Positions 1 to 8,189 of a DNA stretch of 64,000 nt are shown piece after piece. Position numbers and translations under genes: made by a program. Numbering within the stretch: position 1 is the first letter of the stretch; every line of letters begins with the position of its first letter. Origin of the DNA: Halorientalis persicus (GTDB taxonomy: Archaea; Halobacteriota; Halobacteria; Halobacteriales; Haloarculaceae); NCBI RefSeq assembly GCF_900110215.1, contig NZ_FOCX01000006.1, positions 62,001-126,000 of the forward strand, written 5' to 3'. Below the pieces are notes generated by a model, which was not told the origin of the DNA, searched no databases, and saw only the letters and a list, made by a program, of their open reading frames with translations.

Positions 1-21
1 CGCCGCCACGACAGCCGGCCG

Positions 22-210
22 ATGCAGTACCTCTCGATCGGCCTGTTCCTGCTGACGGCCGTCGCCTTCGGGCTCTCCTTCGTCGGCTCACTGCTGCTCC
101 AGATGCAGATCCTCCCGCCACAGACCTTCCAGCAACCGCTGACGCTCCTGACGCGGTTGCTCCAGTTCCTCGGCGTCTTCTTCATCGCCTACTCGTTGCA
201 CAAGCGCTAA
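22..210 (+). CDS. small two-helix membrane protein, possibly the C-terminal end of a longer gene
   Basis: A 62-residue reading frame encodes two hydrophobic segments (residues about 4-27 and 40-58) separated by a short Pro/Gln-rich loop, and ends with a basic HKR tail. It therefore looks like a small inner-membrane protein. The frame is open all the way to the left window edge and there is no clear ribosome binding site before the ATG at 22, so this may be the C-terminus of a longer gene that starts outside the window. No family is recognised. It ends about 25 bases before the convergent stop of the next gene. Confidence 0.5.
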   Translation: MQYLSIGLFLLTAVAFGLSFVGSLLLQMQILPPQTFQQPLTLLTRLLQFLGVFFIAYSLHKR

Positions 211-234
211 TCCGGCCGGGCGGACACGGGACAC

Positions 235-1458
235 TCACTCACAGCCGACCGACCTGGCGATCTCGATCAGCAGTTTCGGCGAGACGGCCTTGCCGGACAC
301 CTGATAATCGTAGCCACCACACGACCACGAGACGTAGGTGGTGTAGCCGACGCTCACGTTCGCCTGCTGGCCGGCGACCCGGGTCGACCGATCGGGTGTC
401 GGTGGGTAGAAGTACCCCTCGACCTTCGAGACGGAGATCTCCGTGCTGGCGTTGACGTACTTCTGGCCGACGCTCGTGATTCGTGGACTCTCGGTTTTCG
501 AGGCGAACTGGAGCTGGAACGACGGTGGGAGGTCCGGCGTCGGGACGGAGACGTTCGTCACCCGTCGCAGGGCCGCCGTCGAGGAGTAGAAATCCCGTCG
601 CGGCGTGTCCTCCAGCTTGACCGTGACGTTCGCCGAGGGATCGAACCGGAACACCGAGTCGTCGAGCCCCGGATTGAACGTGACGTTCTCGTAGACGACC
701 GTCTTCGCGTGCTGGACGCCGTTCGAGTGCCACTCCGAGTGGCGTTTGAGCGGGACGAACCACTCCGTGTCGACCCAGAGCGTCTGCCGGAAGTCACCCA
801 CCAGTGACCCGTTGCGAGGCGTGATCTTCAGGACGTAGACCGACCGACCGTCGATCGTTTCGGTCCCGTTGTAACTGACGGCGAAGGCCGCGTTCCCGAC
901 CCCGTTCGGTCGCTCGCCGGTCTGTCCCGCCGGGACATCTCCCGACTGCGGGACGGCCGGAAGCGGATTGATCCCCGGCGTCGGCGTCGCGGCGGTTCGG
1001 TCCGTACCATCGGTCACGTTGAGCCGATCGAACAACCGTTCGATCCGTTCTCCCTCCGTGCGCTGGACCGAGACGTCGGGGGTGCTCAGATCGAGGCGTT
1101 CGACCGCGCCCGACGTTCGGTTCTGCCACCACATCATCGATCCGTTGGAGACGGTCAGGTCGTGGCGGTGCTGTGGCCCGTACTGCAACCGCTCGCGGAA
1201 CTGGTCCGTCCCCGGCCGCATCGAGACGCGATGGATCGACCGGTTCACCTCGTCACCGTCCCGGTTGATGGTGGTCCGCGTGGCGTTGATACCGTCGACC
1301 GCGGCGTACCGGTCCGAGGCGTTCGCGCCGATCTGCCGTGGCTCCGGTCGGTCAGGACTGTCCGACGACAGAAACCCGACCGCGAGAACGCCCCCGACGA
1401 GTGCCAGTAGACAGATCCCCCCGAGGATCTGTTTCGCTGTGACGGTTCCGCGAGACAT
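235..1458 (-). CDS. membrane-anchored LolA-like protein (single domain)
   Basis: The 407-residue protein has one N-terminal membrane helix (about residues 9-31) without a lipobox cysteine, so it is probably a membrane anchor with an extracytoplasmic body. Residues about 45-290 resemble the archaeal LolA/outer-membrane-lipoprotein-sorting-like fold: ASDRYAAVDGINAT, then RVSMRPG, an LWVDTEWFVPLKR motif and a VTFNPGLDDSVFRF motif. Residues about 300-407 form a separate C-terminal domain with a VSWSCGG motif and a final LLIEIARSVGCE. It is the closest relative of the next gene, which carries two copies of the first domain. True lipoprotein transport is not expected in archaea, so the role is unknown; binding of a lipid or another hydrophobic ligand is an inference from the fold. 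Confidence 0.75.
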   Translation of the reverse strand: MSRGTVTAKQILGGICLLALVGGVLAVGFLSSDSPDRPEPRQIGANASDRYAAVDGINATRTTINRDGDEVNRSIHRVSMRPGTDQFRERLQYGPQHRHDLTVSNGSMMWWQNRTSGAVERLDLSTPDVSVQRTEGERIERLFDRLNVTDGTDRTAATPTPGINPLPAVPQSGDVPAGQTGERPNGVGNAAFAVSYNGTETIDGRSVYVLKITPRNGSLVGDFRQTLWVDTEWFVPLKRHSEWHSNGVQHAKTVVYENVTFNPGLDDSVFRFDPSANVTVKLEDTPRRDFYSSTAALRRVTNVSVPTPDLPPSFQLQFASKTESPRITSVGQKYVNASTEISVSKVEGYFYPPTPDRSTRVAGQQANVSVGYTTYVSWSCGGYDYQVSGKAVSPKLLIEIARSVGCE

Positions 1459-1513
1459 CTGATCGTTCGACTAGAGGTCGAGACGTGTTGATAGTCGTTT
1501 CGAGACGTGCGGT

Positions 1514-3511
1514 TCAGGGACACGGCATCGATTCGGCCACCTCGATCAGGAGCGGTTTCGAGACGAACGACCCACCGACACTGTACTCGACCTCGCCACA
1601 GCTCCACGAGACCGATTTCGACAGCCCTGCCGAGTACCGGACGGTCCGGTTCCCGACCTGTATCCGCTCGCCGTCACGGGCGTCGTCTCCGGTCCCGTTG
1701 GGCTCCGTTCCGTTGGCCGCCGTCAGGTTCTCCGGGAGCGCGGACTCGTTGGTCACGGACGCCGTGACGAACAGCCGCGAGGTTTCGTTCCGGTAGGACA
1801 GGATCAGCAACTCGGTGACCTCCGTTTCCGTCGTCTGACCGGACGTGAACTCGAAGCCAGGCGGGACCGTCGGTTCCGCGGCCGGGAACGAGGCATTCTC
1901 GACGGTCTCCTCGGGGCTGTCGTAGCTCTCACCGAGGGGGTTCGTCTCTGTGACGTTCGCGTCCGCCGGCGGCTCGAACGTGAACGTCCCCGGCTCGAAG
2001 CCGTCGGTGAACGAGAGATTCCGGTAGGTCACGGTAACCGAGAATCGGTCCTCGTCGGTCCCGAACGCGGTGTACTGCTTGACCGGGAAGAACGTCGCCG
2101 CGTCGATCCACAGCGTCTGGGTGTAGTTCTGGAGCCGTGACTGGTTGCCCTCCGACTCGGGCTCGATCTGCAGGACGTACGTCGTCCGACCGTCGACCTG
2201 TGCCGCTCGCTCCAGGGAGATGCCGAACTGCCCGGCCGGGAGCTGTGGCGTCGTCAGCCCGCTCCCGCCGATCGGACCCGTCCCGGGCATCGGGGACAGC
2301 CCGGGACTCGGCCCCGTCGTGTCACCGTCGTCGGACGTCGGCCGATCCCGGTTCAACCGGGCGAACAACTGCTCGATCCGCTCGTACTGCTGACCGGCGT
2401 TGGTCACACGCAGTCGCGTCACGTTGTTCGTCGCACGGTTGTACTGCCACGAGACCGATCCGTTGGTGACACGCAGGTCGGTGCTCTCGCTCTCGTTGGT
2501 GTACGATTCGAGGACCTGAACGCGTTGTTTGCCAGTCCCCGGCACCGCTTGCACCCGCTGGACGGTCTCGACTGGCTCGTCCGCAGTGCCGTTGCTAGCC
2601 AGGCTACCGACGCCCGTGATTCGCCGGTGTAACGTGGCGGTGAGTCCGTCGATCGATCGAATCCGATCGGCCGCGTTCACGCCGAGGTCGGGCGTGACGA
2701 CGGCGGCGGTCTCCGGTGGCTCGTACTCGAACCGCGCCTGGGAGAGTCCGGGCTCGAAGGTCACGTCCCGGTACTCGACGGTCGTGGTGACCGATTCCCC
2801 GTCGTCGACCCACTCGGTCCGGTACTTCAGCGGCGCGAACCACTCGGTGTCGATCCACAGCGTCTGTGTGACGTTCGTCTCCGCGCCCTCGCGCGGGCGG
2901 ACGTGCAGGACGTGCACCTCGCGCCCGGCCACTGTCCCGGTCCCGTCGTAGGTTACGGCGAACTGGCCGTCACTGCGGTTGGTCGCGGGTGCCTCGGGCG
3001 TGTCGGGGGCGTGCGGAACAGCCGGGAGCGGCGAGACGCCCGGCGTCCGATCGCTCGGTGACGAATCGGTCCCGTCGGACCCGACCGCCCGGTTGAACAG
3101 TCGCTCGATCCGCTCGCCGCGAGTCTGCAGCCGGTCGCTGAACGCGCCGGCGTCGGTTCGGCTCACCAGTCGCGTGTCGGGGTCGTAGGACCACTTCGTC
3201 GAGCCGTTCGCGACGACGACGGTGTCGTTTGTCGCCGCGTCTCCGGTCGGTTTCAGCCGGACCTGTCCCGCCGAGGGGCGCATCGCGACGTCCCGCACGG
3301 TCCGGTTGCTCTCCCCGCCGCGTTCGATCGTCGTTTCGACGGTCGCCGTCACTCCGTCGAGTTCGGCGTACCGTTCCGACGCGTTGTGTCCGACGGGCGG
3401 TGACGCCTCGCTGCCGGTGGTCAGTAGTCCGACGGCGCCGACGCCCGCGGCGACGGCGAGGACGCCGACGATTACGGCTACCGTCGTGGTGGAGGGCTTA
3501 TCGAACGGCAT
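1514..3511 (-). CDS. membrane-anchored protein with two tandem LolA-like domains
   Basis: The start is placed at the ATG at 3511 because the N-terminus (MPFDKPSTTT) then leads straight into a membrane helix (residues about 8-32); the frame extends 20 codons further up but without hydrophobic logic. The 665-residue protein has two LolA-like domains, about residues 40-275 and 280-530. Each contains an LWIDxxxFxP(L/V)K motif and a (V/L)xFxxGFEPG or xFEPGL motif. The C-terminal domain (about 540-665) has SVSWSCGEVEYSVGG and LLIEVAESMPCP, matching the end of its downstream neighbour at 235-1458. The two genes are on the same strand 55 bases apart and look like a duplicated pair. Function is unknown. 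Confidence 0.75.
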   Translation of the reverse strand: MPFDKPSTTTVAVIVGVLAVAAGVGAVGLLTTGSEASPPVGHNASERYAELDGVTATVETTIERGGESNRTVRDVAMRPSAGQVRLKPTGDAATNDTVVVANGSTKWSYDPDTRLVSRTDAGAFSDRLQTRGERIERLFNRAVGSDGTDSSPSDRTPGVSPLPAVPHAPDTPEAPATNRSDGQFAVTYDGTGTVAGREVHVLHVRPREGAETNVTQTLWIDTEWFAPLKYRTEWVDDGESVTTTVEYRDVTFEPGLSQARFEYEPPETAAVVTPDLGVNAADRIRSIDGLTATLHRRITGVGSLASNGTADEPVETVQRVQAVPGTGKQRVQVLESYTNESESTDLRVTNGSVSWQYNRATNNVTRLRVTNAGQQYERIEQLFARLNRDRPTSDDGDTTGPSPGLSPMPGTGPIGGSGLTTPQLPAGQFGISLERAAQVDGRTTYVLQIEPESEGNQSRLQNYTQTLWIDAATFFPVKQYTAFGTDEDRFSVTVTYRNLSFTDGFEPGTFTFEPPADANVTETNPLGESYDSPEETVENASFPAAEPTVPPGFEFTSGQTTETEVTELLILSYRNETSRLFVTASVTNESALPENLTAANGTEPNGTGDDARDGERIQVGNRTVRYSAGLSKSVSWSCGEVEYSVGGSFVSKPLLIEVAESMPCP

Positions 3512-3863
3512 TGGTACGCTTGAACGACACGACACGAGGCCGAAATAGCTTTCGTACGCCGTCAGTACCACGCGGTGTTCGCGATATCATTCGTGGAAAG
3601 ATTGGGGAAAGGGCGGTGGTCGCGGGCGAGAGGGGGCCGAAGCGTGGAGGGCCGAAGCATGGTCGCGGGAACCGCTGACAGGGGGCAACCATCACCGTCA
3701 GCGTGAGACCATGCACTGCTATCTATATCCCCCTGCACAAAAAAGGGGGAATCGACGTTTCCGACCCGGAAGTTCGGCCAAAAATTTAAATACGGGAAGC
3801 AAAACCCCGGCGGCTCGGGACGGAAAGACGGAGTTTATTCGACTGGCGGCCCTCGACTCGGGT
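3512..3863. other. divergent intergenic region, no gene recognised
   Basis: This 352-base region separates two divergent genes. It contains a short imperfect tandem repeat (GGGCCGAAGC-type, about 3637-3662), a C5/G5 inverted repeat with an A-rich loop (3729-3749) and two TATA-like boxes for the rightward gene. I see no convincing small gene or structured RNA in it. Confidence 0.6.
3785..3839 (+). promoter_or_regulatory. TATA-like boxes before the DR2241-family gene
   Basis: TTTAAATA at 3785-3792 sits in an A/T-rich stretch that stands out from the GC-rich surroundings. A second box (TTTATT, 3834-3839) lies about 27 bases before the ATG at 3864, the spacing of a leaderless archaeal transcript. 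Either could be the promoter. Confidence 0.5.
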
Positions 3864-4949
3864 ATGACCGAGACGGCGGTTCGCCGGTTGACGGAAGCCG
3901 CGAGCGAGGGCGGCGTCGACTGTGATAGCCTCCGGGCTGAAGCGACGGAGGCAGGCTATCGCTTCCGGACGCCCGACATCGACCGCGAGGGACTCTCCGA
4001 GGCGGAGTTCCGCGAAGTCGCCGCTGCGAACCCGGCCTACGTCACGAACTGGGACTTCTGGACCCGGGCGGCCCCCGACGCGCCCGCCGACCGGGCGTAC
4101 CTGCGCTGGCTCGAAGGTGCCGAGGAGACGGCGGTTCCCGGACGGTACGACAGGCTGGCAGACGGGATCGCCACGGAGTGGGGCCAGTTGCGTCTCACTG
4201 TCGAGTGTGACGAGGACGGCCTGCGTCGCTACGAGATCCGACACGTCGACGACGCCGACGCAGCGATCGAGGATTTGGAACGCCACGACGATCCCCTCGA
4301 CGCGCGAACGATTGCGAAACACGACGAGCGCGACCGCTACCGGCCGCTGAAGACCGCGCCGACGCTCCGGTCGGGCTGGGTGTTCCCGGATCTGGAGCCA
4401 AAAGAACTCGTCAGCGCGGTCGATTTCTTCTACCCGGCGACGGTCGTCAACTGGCACCGCGAGCGTGAGGGCGACCTGGACGTGGATCACTGGACGGAGA
4501 CCATGGGTCGCCAGTCGGGTATTTACGGCGTCATCGAGACCTGGGACCGCGGCGAGGGGCACGAACACGTCGACTGGGTGGCCGAGGCCTGCTGTGACGA
4601 CTCCCAGTGTCTCAAGCGCCGCGAGTGGGAGTACGACGACGAGACCGACCTCGACGTGGACGGCGGCGACGGGGAGTTCCCCTGCCGTGAGCCGTGTTCG
4701 CTCGTCGTCTCGGCCGCACGCCAGTGGACGAAACTGGAGGGCGAGCAGTCACGGACCTACGAGTTCGAGCTGACGCCGAGCGAGAAAGCACAGATCGAGG
4801 CGATCATCGACGCGGTCGCCGATGGGCGTAGCGACGAAATCCGCGAAGCCGACGTGTACGACGACGCGAACCGTTACCGCACGCGATACCTCCGGGCGAA
4901 ACTGTTCGACGACGACGGTAACCTCTGTGGCGTCGACACTGAGGACTAG
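3864..4949 (+). CDS. DR2241-family 4Fe-4S-binding protein
   Basis: The start is the ATG at 3864 (MTETAVRRL). The frame extends upstream, but that part is non-acidic and overlaps the promoter boxes. The 361-residue protein matches the DR2241 family: a middle region (about 60-230) of the stabilising-domain type and a C-terminal Fe-S part. The latter has FFYPATVVNWHRE, MGRQSGIYG, then EACCDDSQC and PCREPCSLVVSAA cysteine clusters (about residues 245-300), which could bind a 4Fe-4S cluster. In Deinococcus the family is fused to a CbiX-type chelatase domain, so a role in tetrapyrrole metabolism is possible, but no cbiX gene is seen nearby here. Its stop overlaps the convergent stop of the next gene by four bases. 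Confidence 0.75.
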   Translation: MTETAVRRLTEAASEGGVDCDSLRAEATEAGYRFRTPDIDREGLSEAEFREVAAANPAYVTNWDFWTRAAPDAPADRAYLRWLEGAEETAVPGRYDRLADGIATEWGQLRLTVECDEDGLRRYEIRHVDDADAAIEDLERHDDPLDARTIAKHDERDRYRPLKTAPTLRSGWVFPDLEPKELVSAVDFFYPATVVNWHREREGDLDVDHWTETMGRQSGIYGVIETWDRGEGHEHVDWVAEACCDDSQCLKRREWEYDDETDLDVDGGDGEFPCREPCSLVVSAARQWTKLEGEQSRTYEFELTPSEKAQIEAIIDAVADGRSDEIREADVYDDANRYRTRYLRAKLFDDDGNLCGVDTED

Positions 4950-5524
4950 CGGACGAGCAGATAGCCGGCCAGCAGGACGGCGACGAAGACCACGGCCGCG
5001 CCGGCGGCGACCACTCCGCTCTCGAAGACCGTCGCCGCGCCGATAGCGACGGCGACCGCCAGCGCGCCCAGCGCCAGTACCGGCAACGCCGGACGATCGG
5101 CCAGCATCGATCCGGACGCGGCCCCGTCGCTCTCTTCGTCCGTCGGCTCGCGCTCGCCGCCGCCGGGTTCCGCGAGGCTCTCGTCGACCTCGACGCTCCC
5201 GGTGTCGTCGGGTTCGGTCAGCTTCACGTCGACCCACCGCGTCGTCGCACCGTACCCTGCCGAGAGTTTGATCTTCCCGTGGACGACGCCGTGTTCGTGG
5301 ACGCTCACCGGGATGTCGCGTCTGCTGTTCGCCTCGACGTAGTGGTTGGTCTCGTCGAGTGAGGCGACCGCCGACAGGTTCTCGTCGAGGTGGACGTGGA
5401 CCCGGCTCGCGTTCCCGTGGTTCCGGACTCTGACGACGAACGAATCGTCGGTCTCGATGGACGCCGGGACGTTCAGGGAGTTTCGCTCCCGGCGGTTCAC
5501 GTCGACGGGTAACTCGTCGGGCAC
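4946..5524 (-). CDS. haloarchaeal hypothetical protein with extracytoplasmic domain and two C-terminal membrane helices
   Basis: The start is placed at a GTG at 5524, preceded by an AGGTGG ribosome binding site; a TTG 27 bases further up is the only in-frame alternative. The 192-residue product begins with an Ig-like or beta-sandwich region (about 5-110; SFVVRVRNHGN, VSVHEHGVVHG motifs), followed by an acidic linker and two adjacent hydrophobic helices (about 140-192). It resembles conserved haloarchaeal proteins of unknown function (DUF7524 type, by memory). It lies just downstream of the Trm112-like gene on the same strand, 38 bases apart, so the two may be co-transcribed. Confidence 0.65.
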   Translation of the reverse strand: MPDELPVDVNRRERNSLNVPASIETDDSFVVRVRNHGNASRVHVHLDENLSAVASLDETNHYVEANSRRDIPVSVHEHGVVHGKIKLSAGYGATTRWVDVKLTEPDDTGSVEVDESLAEPGGGEREPTDEESDGAASGSMLADRPALPVLALGALAVAVAIGAATVFESGVVAAGAAVVFVAVLLAGYLLVR

Positions 5525-5562
5525 ACCGCCACCTGCGCGTGGCGGGGGCAAAAAGGTTCAGT

Positions 5563-5757
5563 CTACGCCGGTGATTCTTCCCGCATATCCGGCGGCAGGA
5601 GGTTCGGAATCCCGTCTTCGATGGGATACTCCTCGCCACACTCCGTACAGACCAGTCGCCCTTCCATGATCTCGTCGTCGTCCCGACGGATGACCTCCAG
5701 ATCGAGTTCGTGTTTGTCGAGTGGACAGCAGATAATGTCCATCAGGTCCTCGCGCAT
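5563..5757 (-). CDS. Trm112-family zinc protein (methyltransferase activator)
   Basis: The 64-residue protein starts at the ATG at 5757 (MREDLMDIICCPLDKHEL). It has the Trm112 pattern: an N-terminal DIICCPxD cysteine pair, a central VCTECGEEYPIEDGIPNLLP knuckle and nothing else. Trm112 proteins bind and activate class I methyltransferases that modify tRNA, rRNA and release factor; in Haloferax a single Trm112 serves many methyltransferases (established knowledge). The frame extends 32 codons upstream, but that part covers the promoter TATA box and is unlikely to be translated. No methyltransferase gene lies next to it, as expected for a shared partner. Confidence 0.85.
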   Translation of the reverse strand: MREDLMDIICCPLDKHELDLEVIRRDDDEIMEGRLVCTECGEEYPIEDGIPNLLPPDMREESPA

Positions 5758-5823
5758 ACTGCTCTCTCCGGCCGGGCCGGGCAAAAACGTGCCGGACCGA
5801 CGCACGCACCGATCGAACACCAC

Positions 5824-5831
5824 GTATAAAT
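5824..5831 (-). promoter_or_regulatory. TATA-like box between the Trm112-like and hemoglobin genes
   Basis: GTATAAAT on the plus strand reads as ATTTATAC on the minus strand. The expected minus-strand start point is about 5802, 45 bases before the Trm112-like ATG. The box is nearly symmetric and could also serve the hemoglobin gene on the plus strand. Confidence 0.5.
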
Positions 5832-5916
5832 CCACTCCCGAACGTATTCGCAACGTACGCGCCTTCTACGGGCCGTTTACGGCACTCTTTTCACCAGCCC
5901 ACTGCCCTCCCCGGAC

Positions 5917-6279
5917 ATGGAGGCAACGACCCTCTACGATCGACTCGGTGGTGCCGACGGAATCGAGACCGTCGTCGACGAGTTCTACGACCGGATGCTC
6001 GACGACGAGCAGATGCAACCGTTCTTCGAGGACGTGGACATGGAGCGCCAGCGGCAACACCAGGCGCTGTTCATCAGCCAGGTCGCCGGCGGTCCCGCGG
6101 AGTACAGCGGCGAGAATATGCGCGCGGCCCACCGCGAGCTCGATCTCACGCAGGACGACTTCGAGACGGTCGTCTCACACCTCCGGGCGGCACTGGCGGC
6201 CTGTGGGGCCGACGAGGCCGACGCTGACGAGGTGATCGCGGCGGTACGGGGACTCGAAGACGACGTTCTCTGTCGCTAG
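5917..6279 (+). CDS. group 1 truncated hemoglobin
   Basis: The 120-residue protein is full length for a 2-on-2 truncated hemoglobin of the HbN group. It shows the N-terminal LYDRLGGADGIETVVDEFY helix with the B10 tyrosine in EFYDRM, a QHQALFISQVAGGP stretch of the E helix and the proximal histidine in MRAAHRELDLTQDDF. Such proteins bind heme and handle O2 or NO in the cytoplasm. The start ATG lies 160 bases from the divergent Trm112-like gene. It converges on purA with an 8-base gap. The main uncertainty is only the ligand and physiological role. Confidence 0.93.
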   Translation: MEATTLYDRLGGADGIETVVDEFYDRMLDDEQMQPFFEDVDMERQRQHQALFISQVAGGPAEYSGENMRAAHRELDLTQDDFETVVSHLRAALAACGADEADADEVIAAVRGLEDDVLCR

Positions 6280-6286
6280 AAGGGGG

Positions 6287-7663
6287 CTAGAACGGTCGTT
6301 CCCGGACGATAGTCTGGGAACGGCCCGGACCGACGCCGACCGCGTAGATCGGCGTGTCGAGTTCGTCGCCGACGTAGTCCAGATACGCCCGCGCGTTCTC
6401 GTGGAGCGCGTCGTACCCCTCGCTCGCGACTTCGGCCCAGTCCTGCTCGGGCCAGCCCTCGAAGGTCTTCAGGTTGACCTCGCAGTCGGCCCACTGCTCG
6501 GTGGTAGCCGGCATCGTCTCTAGTGTCTCGCCGTCCAGTTCGTAGGTGTGGCCGACCTGCAGTTCGTCGAGGCCGGCGAGGGTGTCGACGTGGTTGACCG
6601 CCAGGCCGGTGAACCCGCTGGCGCGGGTCGCGTGACGGAGCATCGGCATATCGAGCCAGCCGACCCGGCGCGGCCGGCCGGTGACGGTACCGTACTCGTC
6701 ACCCTCCTCACGGATGTAGGTGGCCAGTTCCTCGTTTTCGCCTTCCCCCTGTTCGTCGTAGCCCGGCGTGTCACCCGCGACGCCGCCGAGTTCGGTCGGC
6801 ATCGGGCCGCTCCCGACGCGGGTCAGGTAGGCCTTGACGATGCCGACGACCTCGCCGTCACCGACGACGCCCGGGGAGAGCCCGGTCCCGGTGCAGGCTC
6901 CGCCGGCGGTCGGGTTCGAGGAGGTGACGAAGGGGTAGTTGCCGTGGTCGATGTCGATGATCGTCCCCTGGGCACCTTCGAGGATGACGTTCTGTCCGTC
7001 GTCGATGGCGTCGGTGAGGAACTCGCCCGCGTTGACGGTCATGCCTTCACTCTCCAGTCGGCGACCGAACTCCCGGAACTCCTCGTACAGCGATTCGACG
7101 TCGAGTGCCTCGGGATCGTCGAGGTCGGCCACGTCGAGACCGTACACGTCCTCGACGATGGCCCGCTTCTGGGGCACGACGTACTCCAGTCGGTCACGGA
7201 GGACCTCGGCGTCGAGCAGATCGCCCACGCGGACGCCGCGGCGGCCGGCCTTGTCCTCGTAGGTGGGGCCGATGCCGCGACCGGTGGTGCCGACCTCGTC
7301 GTCGGTTTCGCTCTTTGCCTCCTCCTCGATACCGTCCAGAACCCTGTGGTAGGGGAGAATGACGTGTGCGCGGCGAGCGACCCGCACGTCGGGGTCGAGT
7401 CCGCGGTCCCGGAGCGCGTCGAGTTCCTCGAACAGCGTCCGCGGGTTGACGACACAGCCGTTGCCGAGGACGCCGACCTTGCCGCGGACGGCTCCGCTCG
7501 GGACGAGCGACAGCTTGTACTCCTCGTCCCCTTCGACGACGGTGTGACCGGCGTTGTCGCCACCCTGATAGCGGACGACCACGTCGGCGGCGTCGCCGTA
7601 CAGGTCGACGATACCGCCTTTGCCCTCGTCGCCCAGCTGGGACCCAACGATAGTTACGGTCAT
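6287..7663 (-). CDS. purA: adenylosuccinate synthase
   Basis: PurA joins IMP and aspartate with GTP hydrolysis, the first committed step to AMP. The 458-residue protein starts at the ATG at 7663 with MTVTIVGSQLGDEGKG, the canonical GDEGKGK-type phosphate loop motif, followed by RYQGGDNAGHTV. Later motifs include TTGRGIGPTYEDKAGRRGVR, LEGAQGTIIDIDHGNYPFVTSSN and TGRPRRVGWLDM. The 59 codons in frame upstream lack similarity to PurA and contain the promoter. The gene stands alone; purE and purK lie at 24.5-26.4 kb. Confidence 0.97.
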   Translation of the reverse strand: MTVTIVGSQLGDEGKGGIVDLYGDAADVVVRYQGGDNAGHTVVEGDEEYKLSLVPSGAVRGKVGVLGNGCVVNPRTLFEELDALRDRGLDPDVRVARRAHVILPYHRVLDGIEEEAKSETDDEVGTTGRGIGPTYEDKAGRRGVRVGDLLDAEVLRDRLEYVVPQKRAIVEDVYGLDVADLDDPEALDVESLYEEFREFGRRLESEGMTVNAGEFLTDAIDDGQNVILEGAQGTIIDIDHGNYPFVTSSNPTAGGACTGTGLSPGVVGDGEVVGIVKAYLTRVGSGPMPTELGGVAGDTPGYDEQGEGENEELATYIREEGDEYGTVTGRPRRVGWLDMPMLRHATRASGFTGLAVNHVDTLAGLDELQVGHTYELDGETLETMPATTEQWADCEVNLKTFEGWPEQDWAEVASEGYDALHENARAYLDYVGDELDTPIYAVGVGPGRSQTIVRERPF

Positions 7664-7776
7664 GACCGAGGTTTCTGCCGGTCCCGATAAACAGGTTACG
7701 GTCCCCTCGCAATCGTCCACTGCACGCGCACAGCGCCGCCCGCTCGGGTGGCCCGTGCCGTGGGGTATCAGACAAA

Positions 7777-7785
7777 GGTTTAAAA
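7777..7785. promoter_or_regulatory. symmetric TATA-like box between purA and the winged-helix gene
   Basis: GGTTTAAAAC-type sequence at 7777-7785 reads as a TATA box on either strand. On the minus strand it would give a purA leader of roughly 90 bases. On the plus strand it would give a leader of about 65 bases for the regulator gene. Confidence 0.45.
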
Positions 7786-7819
7786 CTGTACCCGCCGAAC
7801 ACGTAATTTGAGGCTGCTC

Positions 7820-7849
7820 TTTAAGTATACCGGACAGCAACCTTTAAAA
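7820..7849 (+). promoter_or_regulatory. two TATA-like boxes before the winged-helix regulator gene
   Basis: TTTAAGTATA at 7820-7829 and TTTAAAA at 7843-7849. The second lies about 30 bases before the ATG at 7876, which fits a leaderless start. The region is unusually A/T-rich compared with its surroundings. Confidence 0.55.
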
Positions 7850-7875
7850 CCTGCGAACACAAGTTAACAATTGCC

Positions 7876-8181
7876 ATGATAGACAGGCTTGAGAAGGAAG
7901 TAGATATGCTCGAGCGCCATCTGCAGGTTCTCCGGATGGTGATCGAGAACGAGCCGATCGGCATCGTCAAGATGTCGAACGAGACCGGCTACCCACACCA
8001 CAAGGTTCGGTACTCCCTGCGCGTCCTCGAGGAGGAGAACCTCATCGAGCCCTCCAGCCAGGGTGCCATCACGACCGAACAGACTTCCGAATTCGTCGAC
8101 GATCTGGACGAGAAGATCGACAGCATCATCGAGAAACTTGACGACATGAAGATCGAAGACGTCGCCGAAATCGAAAACTGA
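7876..8181 (+). CDS. small winged-helix transcriptional regulator
   Basis: The 101-residue protein opens with an amphipathic helix (MIDRLEKEVDMLERHLQVL). A winged-helix domain follows (about 18-65; IVKMSNETGYPHHKVRYSLRVLEEENLIEPS), where the recognition helix would be HHKVRYSLRVL. It ends in a C-terminal acidic coiled-coil-like helix (about 70-101), suggesting a dimer. It resembles small haloarchaeal predicted regulators of the COG3432 type. It is transcribed divergently from purA, so control of itself or of purA is a reasonable guess but nothing in the sequence proves it. Confidence 0.8.
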   Translation: MIDRLEKEVDMLERHLQVLRMVIENEPIGIVKMSNETGYPHHKVRYSLRVLEEENLIEPSSQGAITTEQTSEFVDDLDEKIDSIIEKLDDMKIEDVAEIEN

Positions 8182-8189
8182 CTGCTCTC

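Noticed and set aside
3498-3716. A 72-residue minus-strand frame before the double LolA-like gene
   Set aside because: Lies in the promoter region, overlaps the real start and has no recognisable feature.
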